Source: JASHSH01 sp036490215 (GTDB lineage Bacteria; Pseudomonadota; Alphaproteobacteria; Rhodospirillales; Magnetospirillaceae). From it: a stretch of 64,000 nucleotides of DNA. A program made the position numbers and the translations under genes. The notes beneath the pieces are model-generated. The model saw nothing but the letters and a program-made list of their open reading frames with translations, was not told where the DNA came from and did not search any database. Shown piece after piece: positions 27,416-36,488 of this stretch. How positions within the stretch are numbered: position 1 is the first letter of the stretch; every line of letters begins with the position of its first letter. The stretch is from the NCBI GenBank assembly GCA_036490215.1, contig DASXEH010000084.1, forward strand, positions 57,709-121,708. Direction: 5' to 3'.

Positions 27416-28426
27416 TCAGCGTGCCGCGGTATCCCGCCATGCCTTAATTAATTCAGACGGCGCAGGCGCATGCCAGATCACCTGGTAGGCCTCGATCACG
27501 TCTTTGGTCGAGACGGAAAGCCCTGGTAGAGCCACCCAGGGTGGCGGCTCCCGACCGATCAGCGCGATGACGGTCGCCATCGCGACGGCCGTGCCCTGGT
27601 CGTAGGGTTGCTGGGCGCCGATACCCTTGAGAATTTGTCCGGACGCCAGCTCGATCGCCGCAGCGTTGCCAAGATCGATCGTCGTCATCGGCAGTGGCCG
27701 CGCGAACTGCCGCAACACGGGGACGGCGTGCATCGCTGGTTCATCCCAGACGACGAACAACCCAGATAGCTTGGGTTGTGCGATGAGAAGAGTCTCGATC
27801 GCCTGCGCGGCACGCTCCACCGCCGCGAATTTGGCGTGCTTGATCACGAGGTCAGGGCGTTCGTTTCCCATCCATTTGCGGAAGGCGATCTCGCGTTCGT
27901 TGGTGACGAAGAAGTCCACCCCATAGGCGAGGATGCCGACGATGCCGCCAACGAGAAGGTGGGGTGATAGGAGCGAAGCGGCGATTTGGCCTAGTCCGAA
28001 ATTGTCCGCCGAGACGAGAGTGGCGTAGTCGGTCCCAGGGAGGAGGCCGGTCGGCGCATTGTCCAGCAGAACGAGCTTGATTCCCGCATGAGAAACGTTG
28101 CGATGCGCTTCGGCCACGGCGGCATTCGCGATGGGAATACTGATGACGGCGTCGGGCCGCTCGCGCGACAGCCGATCGAGAGCCTCGACTTGCGCTTTGA
28201 TATTGAAGCCGCAGTCAACAACTTCGACGACTACCGCCGCGAAGCGTCCCAGCGTCGCGACGATGCCGGCCAATTGCTGTTTCGCCCAGTCGCTGGCCAT
28301 CGTGTGCAGGACGACCGCAACCGTGAATCGTCGCGCCCGTGCCGCATCCGCCTCGGCTTCAGTCAGGATCAGCCGCTCTGGCGCCGCTGCCTTCTCCCCA
28401 TGAGGGCCTAGACCCGTGATGGACAT
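27416..28426 (-). CDS. Leaderless sugar-binding-protein-like protein, candidate cytosolic sensor
   Basis: About 336 residues. The start at ATG 28426 is preceded by GGGGAAA at good spacing. No signal peptide; the periplasmic-binding fold begins near residue 34 (FTVAVVLHTMASDWAKQQLAG). It is a clear paralogue of the secreted protein at 31043-32170: both share a VSADNFG motif, an ADFFVT/VDFFVT segment and GAQxPYDQG near the C-terminus. It lies directly downstream of the ROK regulator gene on the same strand. A cytosolic paralogue of the importer's own binding protein, co-transcribed with the repressor, suggests a sensing or buffering role by analogy with AmiC; the function is unproven. Confidence 0.8.
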   Translation of the reverse strand: MSITGLGPHGEKAAAPERLILTEAEADAARARRFTVAVVLHTMASDWAKQQLAGIVATLGRFAAVVVEVVDCGFNIKAQVEALDRLSRERPDAVISIPIANAAVAEAHRNVSHAGIKLVLLDNAPTGLLPGTDYATLVSADNFGLGQIAASLLSPHLLVGGIVGILAYGVDFFVTNEREIAFRKWMGNERPDLVIKHAKFAAVERAAQAIETLLIAQPKLSGLFVVWDEPAMHAVPVLRQFARPLPMTTIDLGNAAAIELASGQILKGIGAQQPYDQGTAVAMATVIALIGREPPPWVALPGLSVSTKDVIEAYQVIWHAPAPSELIKAWRDTAAR

Positions 28427-28483
28427 ATTTATTTCCCCGATCATGAGCGTGCTTTTACGCTCCATTCTTTTAGCTTAGCTGCG

Positions 28484-29911
28484 TCACGTTTCAGCCGCGC
28501 CGTCGTCGCCAGACTTTCGACGCTTGGGCGGCTTAGGCGGCTCACCATGCAATCGCTCCGCGCGCGCAACGACGGCAGCGACATCGGCGTGCTCGCGCGG
28601 CGAGCCCAAGGCGACCCAGTCAGTGACAAATTCCGATTTGAACAGCTTGTCGATCACCGTCCATGCCGCACCAACCAATCCGCCCGAACTGCTCATTTGC
28701 GACCGCATGACACGCAAGTCACGTGTCACCAGAGGATGAGAATGGCGATAGATCGACTCGCGAATCGCCGCCAGGAGAATATCGCCAGTCTCTGCAATCT
28801 CGCCGCCCAGAATGATCAGCGATGGGTTCAATGCGTTTGCTAATTCCCCCAGAACGGCCCCAATCTGCCGGCCACAGCGTGCGAGCAATTCCGCGCTGAA
28901 GGCATCGCCGCGCTGCGCGGCGATGCCGATATCGGGTATGTTTAATTCATCGGTTGCTGTCAGCGTGTCAGTCAGATACGGACTGCGCCCTTCAGAGGCG
29001 GCACGTTTCGCCTCGGCAATGATAGCGTCGGCGCCGACGGCCATTTCCAGGCATCCCGTATTGCCGCAACGGCAAATTCTCGCATCGCCTTCGGCCACGC
29101 GAACATGGCCGATCAATCCTGCCGCCCCCAGGGCGCCGCGGTGGAGTTGTCCTTGCGAAATCAGTCCAGCCGATATCTCGCGGCCAAGATTGACGACCAG
29201 GATATTGTCATGCTGCTTTCCGCTGCCGGCACGTAGTTCGCCCAGTGCCATCATCTGAACGCTGTTGCGGACCAAAACGGGCGTTTTGTAGCGCAGTGAA
29301 AGAGTTTCCGTGATCGGGTAGTCGTCCCAGTTCGGCAGGAAATGCAATCGCGTGCTACCCAGTCGTGTCCCCGTCAGCTCCACCGGACCAGGCAACGCGA
29401 TCCCGATTCCCCAAGCCTGATGACGGCGCGGTTGCTGCTCGAGCAGCCAATCGAACAATGTGGCCAATCGCTGCAGCGTGGCGACGGGGCCGGCCGCAAG
29501 GTTCGCCGCTTCGTGATGCTCCATCAGTAGGCGGCCAGACAGATCAGCAATCGCGACGCCGATCGACGACGTATCGAGAACGGCGACGAGAATCAAGCCG
29601 GCGTCGGCGCGGAATTGCACCAAGCGCGGCGCACGTCCACCGGTCGGACGGCCAAGCGGCCCTTCGTGAGACAATCCGAGATCCGACAACGTCGAAAGCC
29701 GATCCGCGACGATCGCGCGCCCCAGCCCCGAAAGCTGCTCGATCTCCTGACGCGTGCTGGTTTCGCGAACGCGGACCAGATTGAGAATGGCTGCCAAGCT
29801 ATGGCGGGCCGCTTCGACACGGCGTGTGCGAAGCGGTCCCCAAGACGCAGGGGTCTTTGCGCCATCATCCCCGCGCGCCCGCACTCCGCTGTTCTTTCTC
29901 GCAGCCATCAT
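28484..29911 (-). CDS. ROK-family transcriptional repressor
   Basis: About 475 residues (ATG 29911 or 29908). A winged-helix DNA-binding region lies around residues 40-95 (TRQEIEQLSGLGRAIVADRLSTL), followed by a ROK sugar-kinase-like fold. The zinc-binding loop CRCGNTGCLEMAVGADAI is intact, as in NagC, Mlc and XylR. ROK repressors release DNA when a sugar or sugar phosphate binds. It is transcribed away from the sugar catabolic operon at 30141-36050. A perfect palindrome lies in the divergent promoter region at 30060-30082 and is its likely operator. Confidence 0.92.
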   Translation of the reverse strand: MMAARKNSGVRARGDDGAKTPASWGPLRTRRVEAARHSLAAILNLVRVRETSTRQEIEQLSGLGRAIVADRLSTLSDLGLSHEGPLGRPTGGRAPRLVQFRADAGLILVAVLDTSSIGVAIADLSGRLLMEHHEAANLAAGPVATLQRLATLFDWLLEQQPRRHQAWGIGIALPGPVELTGTRLGSTRLHFLPNWDDYPITETLSLRYKTPVLVRNSVQMMALGELRAGSGKQHDNILVVNLGREISAGLISQGQLHRGALGAAGLIGHVRVAEGDARICRCGNTGCLEMAVGADAIIAEAKRAASEGRSPYLTDTLTATDELNIPDIGIAAQRGDAFSAELLARCGRQIGAVLGELANALNPSLIILGGEIAETGDILLAAIRESIYRHSHPLVTRDLRVMRSQMSSSGGLVGAAWTVIDKLFKSEFVTDWVALGSPREHADVAAVVARAERLHGEPPKPPKRRKSGDDGAAET

Positions 29912-30055
29912 CCCCAATCCGTGCTCGCGTCTGATCGACGAGACGTTTTGATTCCTACGCTACTCTTTTGGTGCCGAGGCACACGTCATATCCATAAAAT
30001 ATGGCGTGTATTCAATGATTTGTCAAAAAAATCCCATACTTCTGCATGCTTCAGA

Positions 30056-30084
30056 TTGACTTATGTTGAAATTCAACATAAGAA
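30056..30084 (+). promoter_or_regulatory. Promoter of the sugar operon with a palindromic operator in the spacer
   Basis: A perfect 23-bp palindrome (half-site CTTATGTTGAA, 30060-30070, central A, mirrored to 30082) overlaps a -35-like TTGACT at 30056-30061 and a -10-like TAAGAA at 30079-30084 with 17-bp spacing. A bound ROK repressor would block RNA polymerase. The region 29950-30050 is AT-rich. Confidence 0.65.
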
Positions 30085-30140
30085 TTTTCATCAAAATCGA
30101 AGCCTGCAATGTACGGGCTTGCACCATCAGGGAGGGACTG

Positions 30141-30965
30141 TTGTCGAAGATGAAACGCGCTTATCAGGCCAATTGCTGGGGAGTGTTGGGCGGCGACGGG
30201 GTTGGCGTGACCTCGATCACGCGCTTGACCTACCGGACCTTCGCCGACATGGCGCGTGCCATCCGCGACATCGCCGAAGCGGGATACGAGGGGGTCGAGC
30301 TTTTCGACGGCAATCTGCTCGACTACGCCGACCGCATCTCGGCGTTCCGCAAACTCCTGTCCGATAGTGGGGTCAAGTTGGTCGCGGCGTATAGCGGCGC
30401 CAATTTCATTTTTGACGACATTCTCGACGAGGAGTTGGCCAGGTTAACGCTGGTCGCCGAAGCCGCCGGCGCCGCCGGCGCCGAGCACTTGGTCGTCGGC
30501 GGAGGCGCCAAACGCGCGACAGGAATCCGGCCTGACGACTATAAGAAGCTCGGCGCGGCGCTCGACAAAGTTGTCGCGATCGCCGAGGCGCATGGATTAC
30601 GCGCGCACTACCATCCCCATTTATCGACGATTGTCGAAACACCCGAACAGGTGCGTACAGTTTTCCAGCACACCGAGATCGACTTTTGTCCCGACACCGC
30701 CCACCTCGCGGCGGCCGGCGGCGATCCCGCGGCACTGATCCGCGAGCACCGCAATCGCATTTCCTACGTGCATCTCAAGGGCTGGCGGCATGAGCCTTTC
30801 GCTTTCACGCCGCTCGATCAGGGCGATCTCGACATGAAGCTGGTGATGAAAGCGCTCGACGAGATCGGCTATGGCGGTTGGGTCACCGTCGAGCTGGATT
30901 CTTGGCCAGATCCGAAAGAAGGCGCGACACGCAGCATGGCCTTTCTAAAGAAGGCTGCCGCATAG
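30141..30965 (+). CDS. Xylose-isomerase-like TIM-barrel sugar isomerase/epimerase
   Basis: About 274 residues. TTG 30141 has GGAGGG at 30131-30136; ATG 30150 is the alternative. Features of the AP-endonuclease-2/xylose-isomerase-like family: AGYEGVELFDGNLLDY with a metal Glu, YHPHLSTIVET, DFCPDTAHLAAAGGDP, VHLKGW and a final WVTVELDSW. Family members isomerise or dehydrate sugars and inositols (IolE, IolI) or epimerise ketoses, using a divalent metal. It is the first gene of an operon with a binding protein, a MocA-type dehydrogenase and an importer, so a sugar or cyclitol substrate is likely. Confidence 0.88.
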   Translation: MSKMKRAYQANCWGVLGGDGVGVTSITRLTYRTFADMARAIRDIAEAGYEGVELFDGNLLDYADRISAFRKLLSDSGVKLVAAYSGANFIFDDILDEELARLTLVAEAAGAAGAEHLVVGGGAKRATGIRPDDYKKLGAALDKVVAIAEAHGLRAHYHPHLSTIVETPEQVRTVFQHTEIDFCPDTAHLAAAGGDPAALIREHRNRISYVHLKGWRHEPFAFTPLDQGDLDMKLVMKALDEIGYGGWVTVELDSWPDPKEGATRSMAFLKKAAA

Positions 30966-31042
30966 ACGGCTTTTCCAATCAAAGGCGCCATAGAGCGCAT
31001 GACGTTCAAGCATTCACAAACTGGGTATGGGGAGAAACGAAG

Positions 31043-32170
31043 ATGAATAGGACATCAAGAATACTTCCGGTCGTCGCCCTGCTGGCGGGACTGGGATCAG
31101 CGATGAGCATGTCTGTTTCTGCTTGGGCGGCAGATGCCGACGCGGAGTTGGCTGCGCTCAACGGCAAAGTGCTGAGTACAGGGCCAAATGGCGAGAGCCC
31201 ACAGCCGGCGTCGGTCGTCAAGCTGTCAGACGACGAGTTGGCGAAGATCAAGGCTATGCACCCCAAGGCGGCGATTGTTCTGCACTACGGTGGCAATGAT
31301 TGGTCTCGCGCACAGGTTGATGGGCTAAAGGCACAGTTCGCGGCGATGAGTATTGATGTCATCGCCGTTACCGATGCTGGCTTCAAGCCCGAGAAACAGG
31401 TCTCGGATATCGAGACTGTTCTTGCCAAGAAGCCCAACATCATCGTCTCCATCCCCACGGATCCGGTCGCCACGGCGGGCGCCTATAAGAAGGCGGTCGA
31501 TCAAGGCGTGAAGCTCGTATTCATGGACAATGTGCCAAAGGGGCTGACGGCCGGTAAGGACTATGTGAGCGTGGTATCGGCTGACAATTTTGGCAACGGC
31601 GTCGCGGCCGGCTTGCTGATGGCCAAGACGCTCAATGGCAAGGGCAAGATCGGCCTGGTCTTTCATGCCGCCGACTTCTTCGTGACCAAGCAACGCTACG
31701 AAGGATTCAAGCAGGCGATCGCGAAGTTCCCCGATATCAAGATCGTCGCGGAGCAGGGGATCGGCGGCCCGGATTTCTCGGGTGACGCGGAGAAGGCGGC
31801 GTCGGCGATGCTGACAGCGCACCATGACATCGACGGCATCTGGGCTGTGTGGGACGTGCCGGCCGAAGGTGTGATCGCGGCTGCCCGCAGCGCCAATGCA
31901 GACAAACTAAACATCGTCACCGAAGATCTCGGCGAGAACGTCGCGATCAACATGGCGCAGGGCGGCTATGTGAAGGGGCTCGGCGCGCAGCGGCCCTATG
32001 ATCAGGGCGTCACCGAGGCACTCCTGGCCGGCTATGGCCTGCTCGGCAAGCAGGCGCCTGTCTATGTCGCGCTCTCGGCGCTGCCGGTCACCAAGGCCAA
32101 TCTGCTCGATGCGTGGAAAACCGTTTATCACCATGACGCGCCCGCCGACGTCAAAGGCAGCATGAAGTAA
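31043..32170 (+). CDS. Ribose-type sugar ABC importer substrate-binding protein
   Basis: About 375 residues from ATG 31043, with a signal peptide ending near AWA-ADAD. The mature protein has the two-lobe type I fold: AAIVLHYGGNDWSRAQVDGLKAQF, NIIVSIPTDPVATAGAYKKA, VSADNFGNGVAAG. This family (pfam Peripla_BP_4) supplies RbsAC-type importers with pentoses, inositols or related sugars. The paralogous leaderless copy at 27416-28426 shares the C-terminal GAQRPYDQG block. A stem-loop follows at 32265-32305. Confidence 0.9.
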   Translation: MNRTSRILPVVALLAGLGSAMSMSVSAWAADADAELAALNGKVLSTGPNGESPQPASVVKLSDDELAKIKAMHPKAAIVLHYGGNDWSRAQVDGLKAQFAAMSIDVIAVTDAGFKPEKQVSDIETVLAKKPNIIVSIPTDPVATAGAYKKAVDQGVKLVFMDNVPKGLTAGKDYVSVVSADNFGNGVAAGLLMAKTLNGKGKIGLVFHAADFFVTKQRYEGFKQAIAKFPDIKIVAEQGIGGPDFSGDAEKAASAMLTAHHDIDGIWAVWDVPAEGVIAAARSANADKLNIVTEDLGENVAINMAQGGYVKGLGAQRPYDQGVTEALLAGYGLLGKQAPVYVALSALPVTKANLLDAWKTVYHHDAPADVKGSMK

Positions 32171-32264
32171 GCCAAGGGCGCTATGCGGCAGGGGCTCGCG
32201 TTACTCCTCCCGATGCTCCTGAACGCTTAGCAACTCGGCCGACCACAGTGCTCTCCGTCGGACC

Positions 32265-32305
32265 GAATTGGGGGCCGGATGCCACCCGGCCCCCAAGCCC
32301 AATTC
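32265..32305 (+). other. Intercistronic stem-loop after the sugar-binding-protein gene
   Basis: GGGGGCCGG (32270-32278) pairs with CCGGCCCCC (32286-32294); an outer GAATT/AATTC pair extends it across a bulge. There is no U tract. It probably stabilises the upstream message or reduces read-through. Confidence 0.65.
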
Positions 32306-32336
32306 GATCTCAGCGCATCAGCAAGGAACAGAGGTT

Positions 32337-33506
32337 ATGGTCAAGACAGTGAACATCGCGATGATCGGTGGCGGATTCATGGGAAAGGCGCATGCCGCGG
32401 CCTATGCAGCGATGCCAATGTTCTTTTGGCCGCCGCCAGCCATTCCCATACGCAAGGTGTTGGTGGACGTCACGAAAGAGTTAGCCGAAGACGGGGCCCG
32501 GCGCTACGGTTTCGAGTCGAGTTCCAGCGATTGGCGCGAAGTCATCGCGCGATCCGACATCGATGCTGTGGACATCGTCACGCCCAATGACAGCCATGCC
32601 GAGATCGCCATTGCAGCGGCTCAAGCCGGCAAGCATATCATCTGCGAGAAGCCGCTCGCCCGCACCGGCGACGAAGCGCACAAGATGATGGAGGCGGTAG
32701 AGAAGGCAGGCGTGATCAACCTGGTCGCCTTCAACTACCGGCGCACGCCGGCGGTTGCGCTGGCGCGGCGGTACATCGAGGAGGGTCGGATTGGTAAGAT
32801 CCTTAACTTCCGCGGAACCTATTTGCAGGACTGGTCGGCCGATCCTGATTCGCCGCTCTCCTGGCGGTTCCAGAAATCGGTCGCAGGTTCGGGCGCGGTC
32901 GGCGATATCGGCACCCATGTAATCGATATGGCGCGCTATCTGGTAGGCGAAATCGCGTCTGTCAGCGCGATCGTCAATACTTATATCCCGACCCGTCCTT
33001 TACAGGCCGGCGGCCTCGACAAATTGGGCGCCGCCGACAAGAACGCGCAGGGACCGCGCGGCAAGGTCGATGTCGACGATGAGATGATGACGATGATCCG
33101 CTTCGCCGAGGGCGGCGTCGGCTCGCTTGAAGCGACCCGCAACGCGCACGGCCGCAACAACCACCTTACGTTCGAAATTCACGGCACTATGGGGTCGATC
33201 GCCTTCAACTATGAAAGGCGCGATGAGTTGCAGGTGATGTTCGCCGGCGATCCCTCCGACTCCCGCGGATTCCGGACGGTCTATACTGGTCCGGCCCATC
33301 CGTATGGAGAAGGGCTGTGGCCGATTCCCGGTCTCGGAATCGGTTATACTGAAACGAAGATCGTGGAGTGCTACGACTTCATGGCGGCGATCAACCGCGG
33401 CAACCAACCATCACCAAGTTTCCGGGACGGCTACAGGGTTGCCCGCATCGCGGACGCGATTCTCGAGTCCGCCGCGAGTCAGGCATGGGTCCAGGTTCGC
33501 CCGTGA
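32337..33506 (+). CDS. Gfo/Idh/MocA-family NAD(P)-dependent dehydrogenase
   Basis: About 389 residues from ATG 32337. The Rossmann motif is IAMIGGGFMGKAHAAAY. The characteristic EKPLA motif is present (HIICEKPLARTGDEA) with its catalytic Lys, and the sheet domain has VGDIGTHVIDMARYL with the conserved Asp and His. Such enzymes oxidise or reduce a sugar or cyclitol hydroxyl (inositol dehydrogenase is a classic member). It sits between the binding protein and the ATPase of a ribose-type importer, next to an isomerase, which suits uptake and first-step oxidation. Confidence 0.92.
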   Translation: MVKTVNIAMIGGGFMGKAHAAAYAAMPMFFWPPPAIPIRKVLVDVTKELAEDGARRYGFESSSSDWREVIARSDIDAVDIVTPNDSHAEIAIAAAQAGKHIICEKPLARTGDEAHKMMEAVEKAGVINLVAFNYRRTPAVALARRYIEEGRIGKILNFRGTYLQDWSADPDSPLSWRFQKSVAGSGAVGDIGTHVIDMARYLVGEIASVSAIVNTYIPTRPLQAGGLDKLGAADKNAQGPRGKVDVDDEMMTMIRFAEGGVGSLEATRNAHGRNNHLTFEIHGTMGSIAFNYERRDELQVMFAGDPSDSRGFRTVYTGPAHPYGEGLWPIPGLGIGYTETKIVECYDFMAAINRGNQPSPSFRDGYRVARIADAILESAASQAWVQVRP

Positions 33507-35074
33507 CCGGACGTTCATCCGAACCGGCCAATGCGGTTCGGATGACGGATATCGGCAAGGCATTCGGTGGCGTGCAGGCGCTCGACGGGGTCAATCTTGA
33601 GGTGCGGCATGGCGAAATCCACGCCCTCCTCGGCGAGAACGGTGCGGGCAAGTCGACGCTGCTGAAAATCTTGCGTGGCGTACAGCCACCGGATTCGGGG
33701 ATCATTGAGATCGATGGCGTTCCGCTGATCGAGCACACGCCTGAAGCCTCCCGCGCAGCCGGCATCGCGATGATCTTCCAGGAAATGAGTCTGATCCCGA
33801 CACTGACAGTGGCACAGAATATCTTCCTGAATCGCGAAATCCGTAATCATCTCGGTCTGATTGACGATCGCGAGGCGGTGCGGGTCGCGCGCCGGTTGAT
33901 CGAGGAATTCGATGTCGACATCGATCCTGCGGCGCAAGTCTCCGAACTCGGCGCCGGGCAGAAGCAGCTTATAGAGATCGTGAAGGCGGTTTCTCAAAAG
34001 ACGAAAATCCTGGTTCTCGATGAACCGACTTCGGCTCTATCCAGCGCCGAAGTCGAGCGGCTCTTTGCGCTGCTGAAGCGTTTACGCAGCGAAGGTGTGG
34101 GGATCGTCTACGTCTCGCACCGGATGGACGAAATTACGAAGATAGCCGATCGCGCGACTATTTTGCGCGACGGCCGGCACGTCATAACCGCGCCCCTATC
34201 GGCCCTCACTCTGGAAACGATCGTCGAGCATATCGTCGGACGAAGGTCGCGCGGATTCTCCGATCATTCCGCCGTGATGATTCGTCAAGGATTGCCCCTG
34301 CTTGAGTTGGTAAACGTGTCCGGCGCGCGCAAGCCCAGGAACGTCACGCTGACGGTCCACGCCGGTGAAGTGGTCGGCGTTGCTGGACTTCTTGGCAGTG
34401 GCCGAAGCGCGTTGGCTCGCCTGGTCTATGGGCTGGAGCCTGTCGTCGTTGGCCAAATCCGCGTTAAAGGGCGAGCCATAGCGGCATCAACGCCCCGCAC
34501 GGCGAGCGCGGCGGGGATCGCGTTGATTCCCGAAGATCGCCTACGGCAGGGCGTGGTTATTCAGCACAGCGTCGCCAACAACATCGCGCTATCGGTGCTC
34601 GGCCGGATCAGCCGGCGATCGTGGATCTCGCGTGTCGCCATGGATCAAATCGTCGTAGAACAGATGCGCCGGCTGCGGATCAAGGCGGAAGCGCCAGAGA
34701 CGCCGGTTCAGGCGCTCTCCGGCGGCAATCAGCAGAAGGTGGTCCTCGGCAAGTGGTTGGCCACCGATCCGGACATTCTTATTCTCGATGAGCCGACGGC
34801 AGGCATCGATATCGGCAGCAAGGCAGAGATCATAGTCCTGATCCGTGAACTAGCCTCGCAGGGCAAAGGGGTGTTGCTGATATCGTCCGAGCTTCCGGAG
34901 TTGCTTGCGGCCAGCGACCGGATCATCGTCATGGCAAATGGCCGCACGATCCGCGAATTCGGGCGACGCGATCTCGATCCGGACGATGCGGTGACAACCG
35001 ATGCGGCCGAACGGTTGCAACGCGCGGAACAGCGACTGCAGATAGCGATACAGGAAGCGAGTGCCAATGGCTGA
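33503..35074 (+). CDS. Sugar ABC importer ATPase with two ATP-binding domains (RbsA type)
   Basis: About 523 residues from GTG 33503, which overlaps the previous stop (GTGA); ATG 33485 is the alternative. Domain 1 has Walker A GENGAGKST and Walker B ILVLDEPTSALSS. Domain 2 has the degenerate Walker A GLLGSGRSA usual for RbsA-type C-terminal halves, the signature LSGGNQQK and Walker B ILILDEPTAGID. It powers uptake through the next permease. Confidence 0.93.
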   Translation: MTGRSSEPANAVRMTDIGKAFGGVQALDGVNLEVRHGEIHALLGENGAGKSTLLKILRGVQPPDSGIIEIDGVPLIEHTPEASRAAGIAMIFQEMSLIPTLTVAQNIFLNREIRNHLGLIDDREAVRVARRLIEEFDVDIDPAAQVSELGAGQKQLIEIVKAVSQKTKILVLDEPTSALSSAEVERLFALLKRLRSEGVGIVYVSHRMDEITKIADRATILRDGRHVITAPLSALTLETIVEHIVGRRSRGFSDHSAVMIRQGLPLLELVNVSGARKPRNVTLTVHAGEVVGVAGLLGSGRSALARLVYGLEPVVVGQIRVKGRAIAASTPRTASAAGIALIPEDRLRQGVVIQHSVANNIALSVLGRISRRSWISRVAMDQIVVEQMRRLRIKAEAPETPVQALSGGNQQKVVLGKWLATDPDILILDEPTAGIDIGSKAEIIVLIRELASQGKGVLLISSELPELLAASDRIIVMANGRTIREFGRRDLDPDDAVTTDAAERLQRAEQRLQIAIQEASANG

Positions 35075-36050
35075 CCAGGCAACAGTCGCGCATTCCGCGG
35101 CGCCGGAAAAAAAGTCCGTGTTCTCGTCGTGGCGGCAAAAGATCATTTATATTGGCTTTGTCTGTATCTTCGCCGTCTTCGCGGCGACGTTGAGCGACCA
35201 AGGCTTCCTCGACCCCAATAATTTGCTCAACATCTTTCGCCAAACGGCGATGATTTCGGTCATGGCTGTAGCCATGACCTTCGTACTCGCAGCCGGCGAG
35301 ATCGATCTGTCAGTCGGCGCCTTGGCCGGATTCTCTTCGGTCGTCACCGCGATGGCGATCAAGGTGGCAGGCTTTCCCGCCGGTGTGGTGGCTGGTATTG
35401 GCATCGGCATCGTAGTCGGTGTTTTCAACGGGCTCGTGTCGACGCGAATAGGCATTCCTTCATTCCTCGCCACACTTGCGATGATGGGCATCGCCAAAGG
35501 GGTATCGATGTGGATCAGCGCCACCGCGGCGATCCCCATCCTCAACCAGACCTACGCCTATGTTTTCGGCGGCGGCAACGTCGGGCCGGTACCGATCCTG
35601 CTGGTGTGGACAGCGGTGTTCGCCGTTGTTGGCCATCTCGTGTTGAGAAAAACAACCTTTGGCCGGCGCGTTCTCGCCACAGGCGGCAATGAAACCGCCG
35701 CCCGCTACACGGGTATCGACACGCGGGCTATCAAGATGCAGGTTTTGATTGTCTCGAGCGTGACTGCCGCTGTAGCCGGGATGCTTTATGCCGGCCGCCT
35801 GCAATCAGGACGCTTTCAATTCGGCGAGGGCGACGAATTGTCTGTAATCGCCGCGGCGGTGTTGGGTGGTACCAGCCTGTTCGGCGGGGCGGGGACCGTG
35901 ATCGGTTCCATCATCGGCGCGCTGATGATTGGCCTGATCAATAACGGACTCATCCTGATGGGCCTCGAATACAGCCAGCAACTCATAGCCCGCGGCGCCA
36001 TCATCATTCTCGCCGTCGCGCTCACACAGCAAACACGCAGGCAGACGTAG
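35067..36050 (+). CDS. Sugar ABC importer permease (RbsC type)
   Basis: About 327 residues, with a polar N-terminus and then eight to ten membrane segments. The family motif AAGEIDLSVGALAGFSS is near residue 77, and the C-terminal ALLGGTSLFGGAGTVIGSIIGAL equivalent is present (VLGGTSLFGGAGTVIG). ATG 35067 overlaps the ATPase stop. It completes the binding protein-ATPase-permease set. No gene for this operon is recognised beyond it. Confidence 0.93.
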   Translation: MADQATVAHSAAPEKKSVFSSWRQKIIYIGFVCIFAVFAATLSDQGFLDPNNLLNIFRQTAMISVMAVAMTFVLAAGEIDLSVGALAGFSSVVTAMAIKVAGFPAGVVAGIGIGIVVGVFNGLVSTRIGIPSFLATLAMMGIAKGVSMWISATAAIPILNQTYAYVFGGGNVGPVPILLVWTAVFAVVGHLVLRKTTFGRRVLATGGNETAARYTGIDTRAIKMQVLIVSSVTAAVAGMLYAGRLQSGRFQFGEGDELSVIAAAVLGGTSLFGGAGTVIGSIIGALMIGLINNGLILMGLEYSQQLIARGAIIILAVALTQQTRRQT

Positions 36051-36149
36051 TCAATTTGAATTGGCCTGTGGGCAAAGGCGATACGAATGATGCTGGCAAC
36101 TTTGCTTGCGCGGACAAGCGGCCTGATCGCAGACACCGGATAGTGGTAA

Positions 36150-36488
36150 GAAAACCTATTTAGATGGAGTTGGGTCGTCCACGTCTACGGTAAAAACGGG
36201 ACCATGGGCAGTCTGGAGCCGGTGCCGGTCGTCGAAGGCCACGAGGTTGTCCTTGTGTTCGATGTGCTCGCACAGGACAGGGCGATCGCCCATTCGCTGG
36301 CCTCAATCATCAGGCACCAGGCACTCCATCTTCCGATCGAGAAGTGGAGCGGGCTGATAACCAGTGTTGCGTTTCTCTACAATCCAGCGCACCTGGACCG
36401 CGGCGAAATCTATCGCTTCAATCTGAAGCATATCGTGAGACCCGCCGATCCACTTGAGATGTTCCGCTTTGGCTCTGTGACGCTATGA
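36150..36488 (+). pseudogene. 5'-truncated AtuA-like (DUF1446) gene, C-terminal fragment
   Basis: Only about 110 residues remain, and a stop at 36147-36149 closes the frame upstream. The text (VYGKNGTMGSLEPVP, then GHEVVLVFDVLAQDRAIAHS and YNPAHLDRGEIYRFNLKH) resembles the C-terminal ferredoxin-like domain of AtuA-type proteins, usually several hundred residues long. The part expected before it is absent and is replaced by unrelated intergenic DNA after the sugar permease gene. The stop overlaps the DUF4387 start (ATGA), as in intact operons, so only the upstream half was lost. A short ATG-initiated product from 36204 could still be made. Confidence 0.6.

Noticed and set aside
30063..30140. 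ATG 30063 as start of the sugar isomerase
   Set aside because: It falls within the palindromic operator and promoter; the family sequence begins at 30141-30150.
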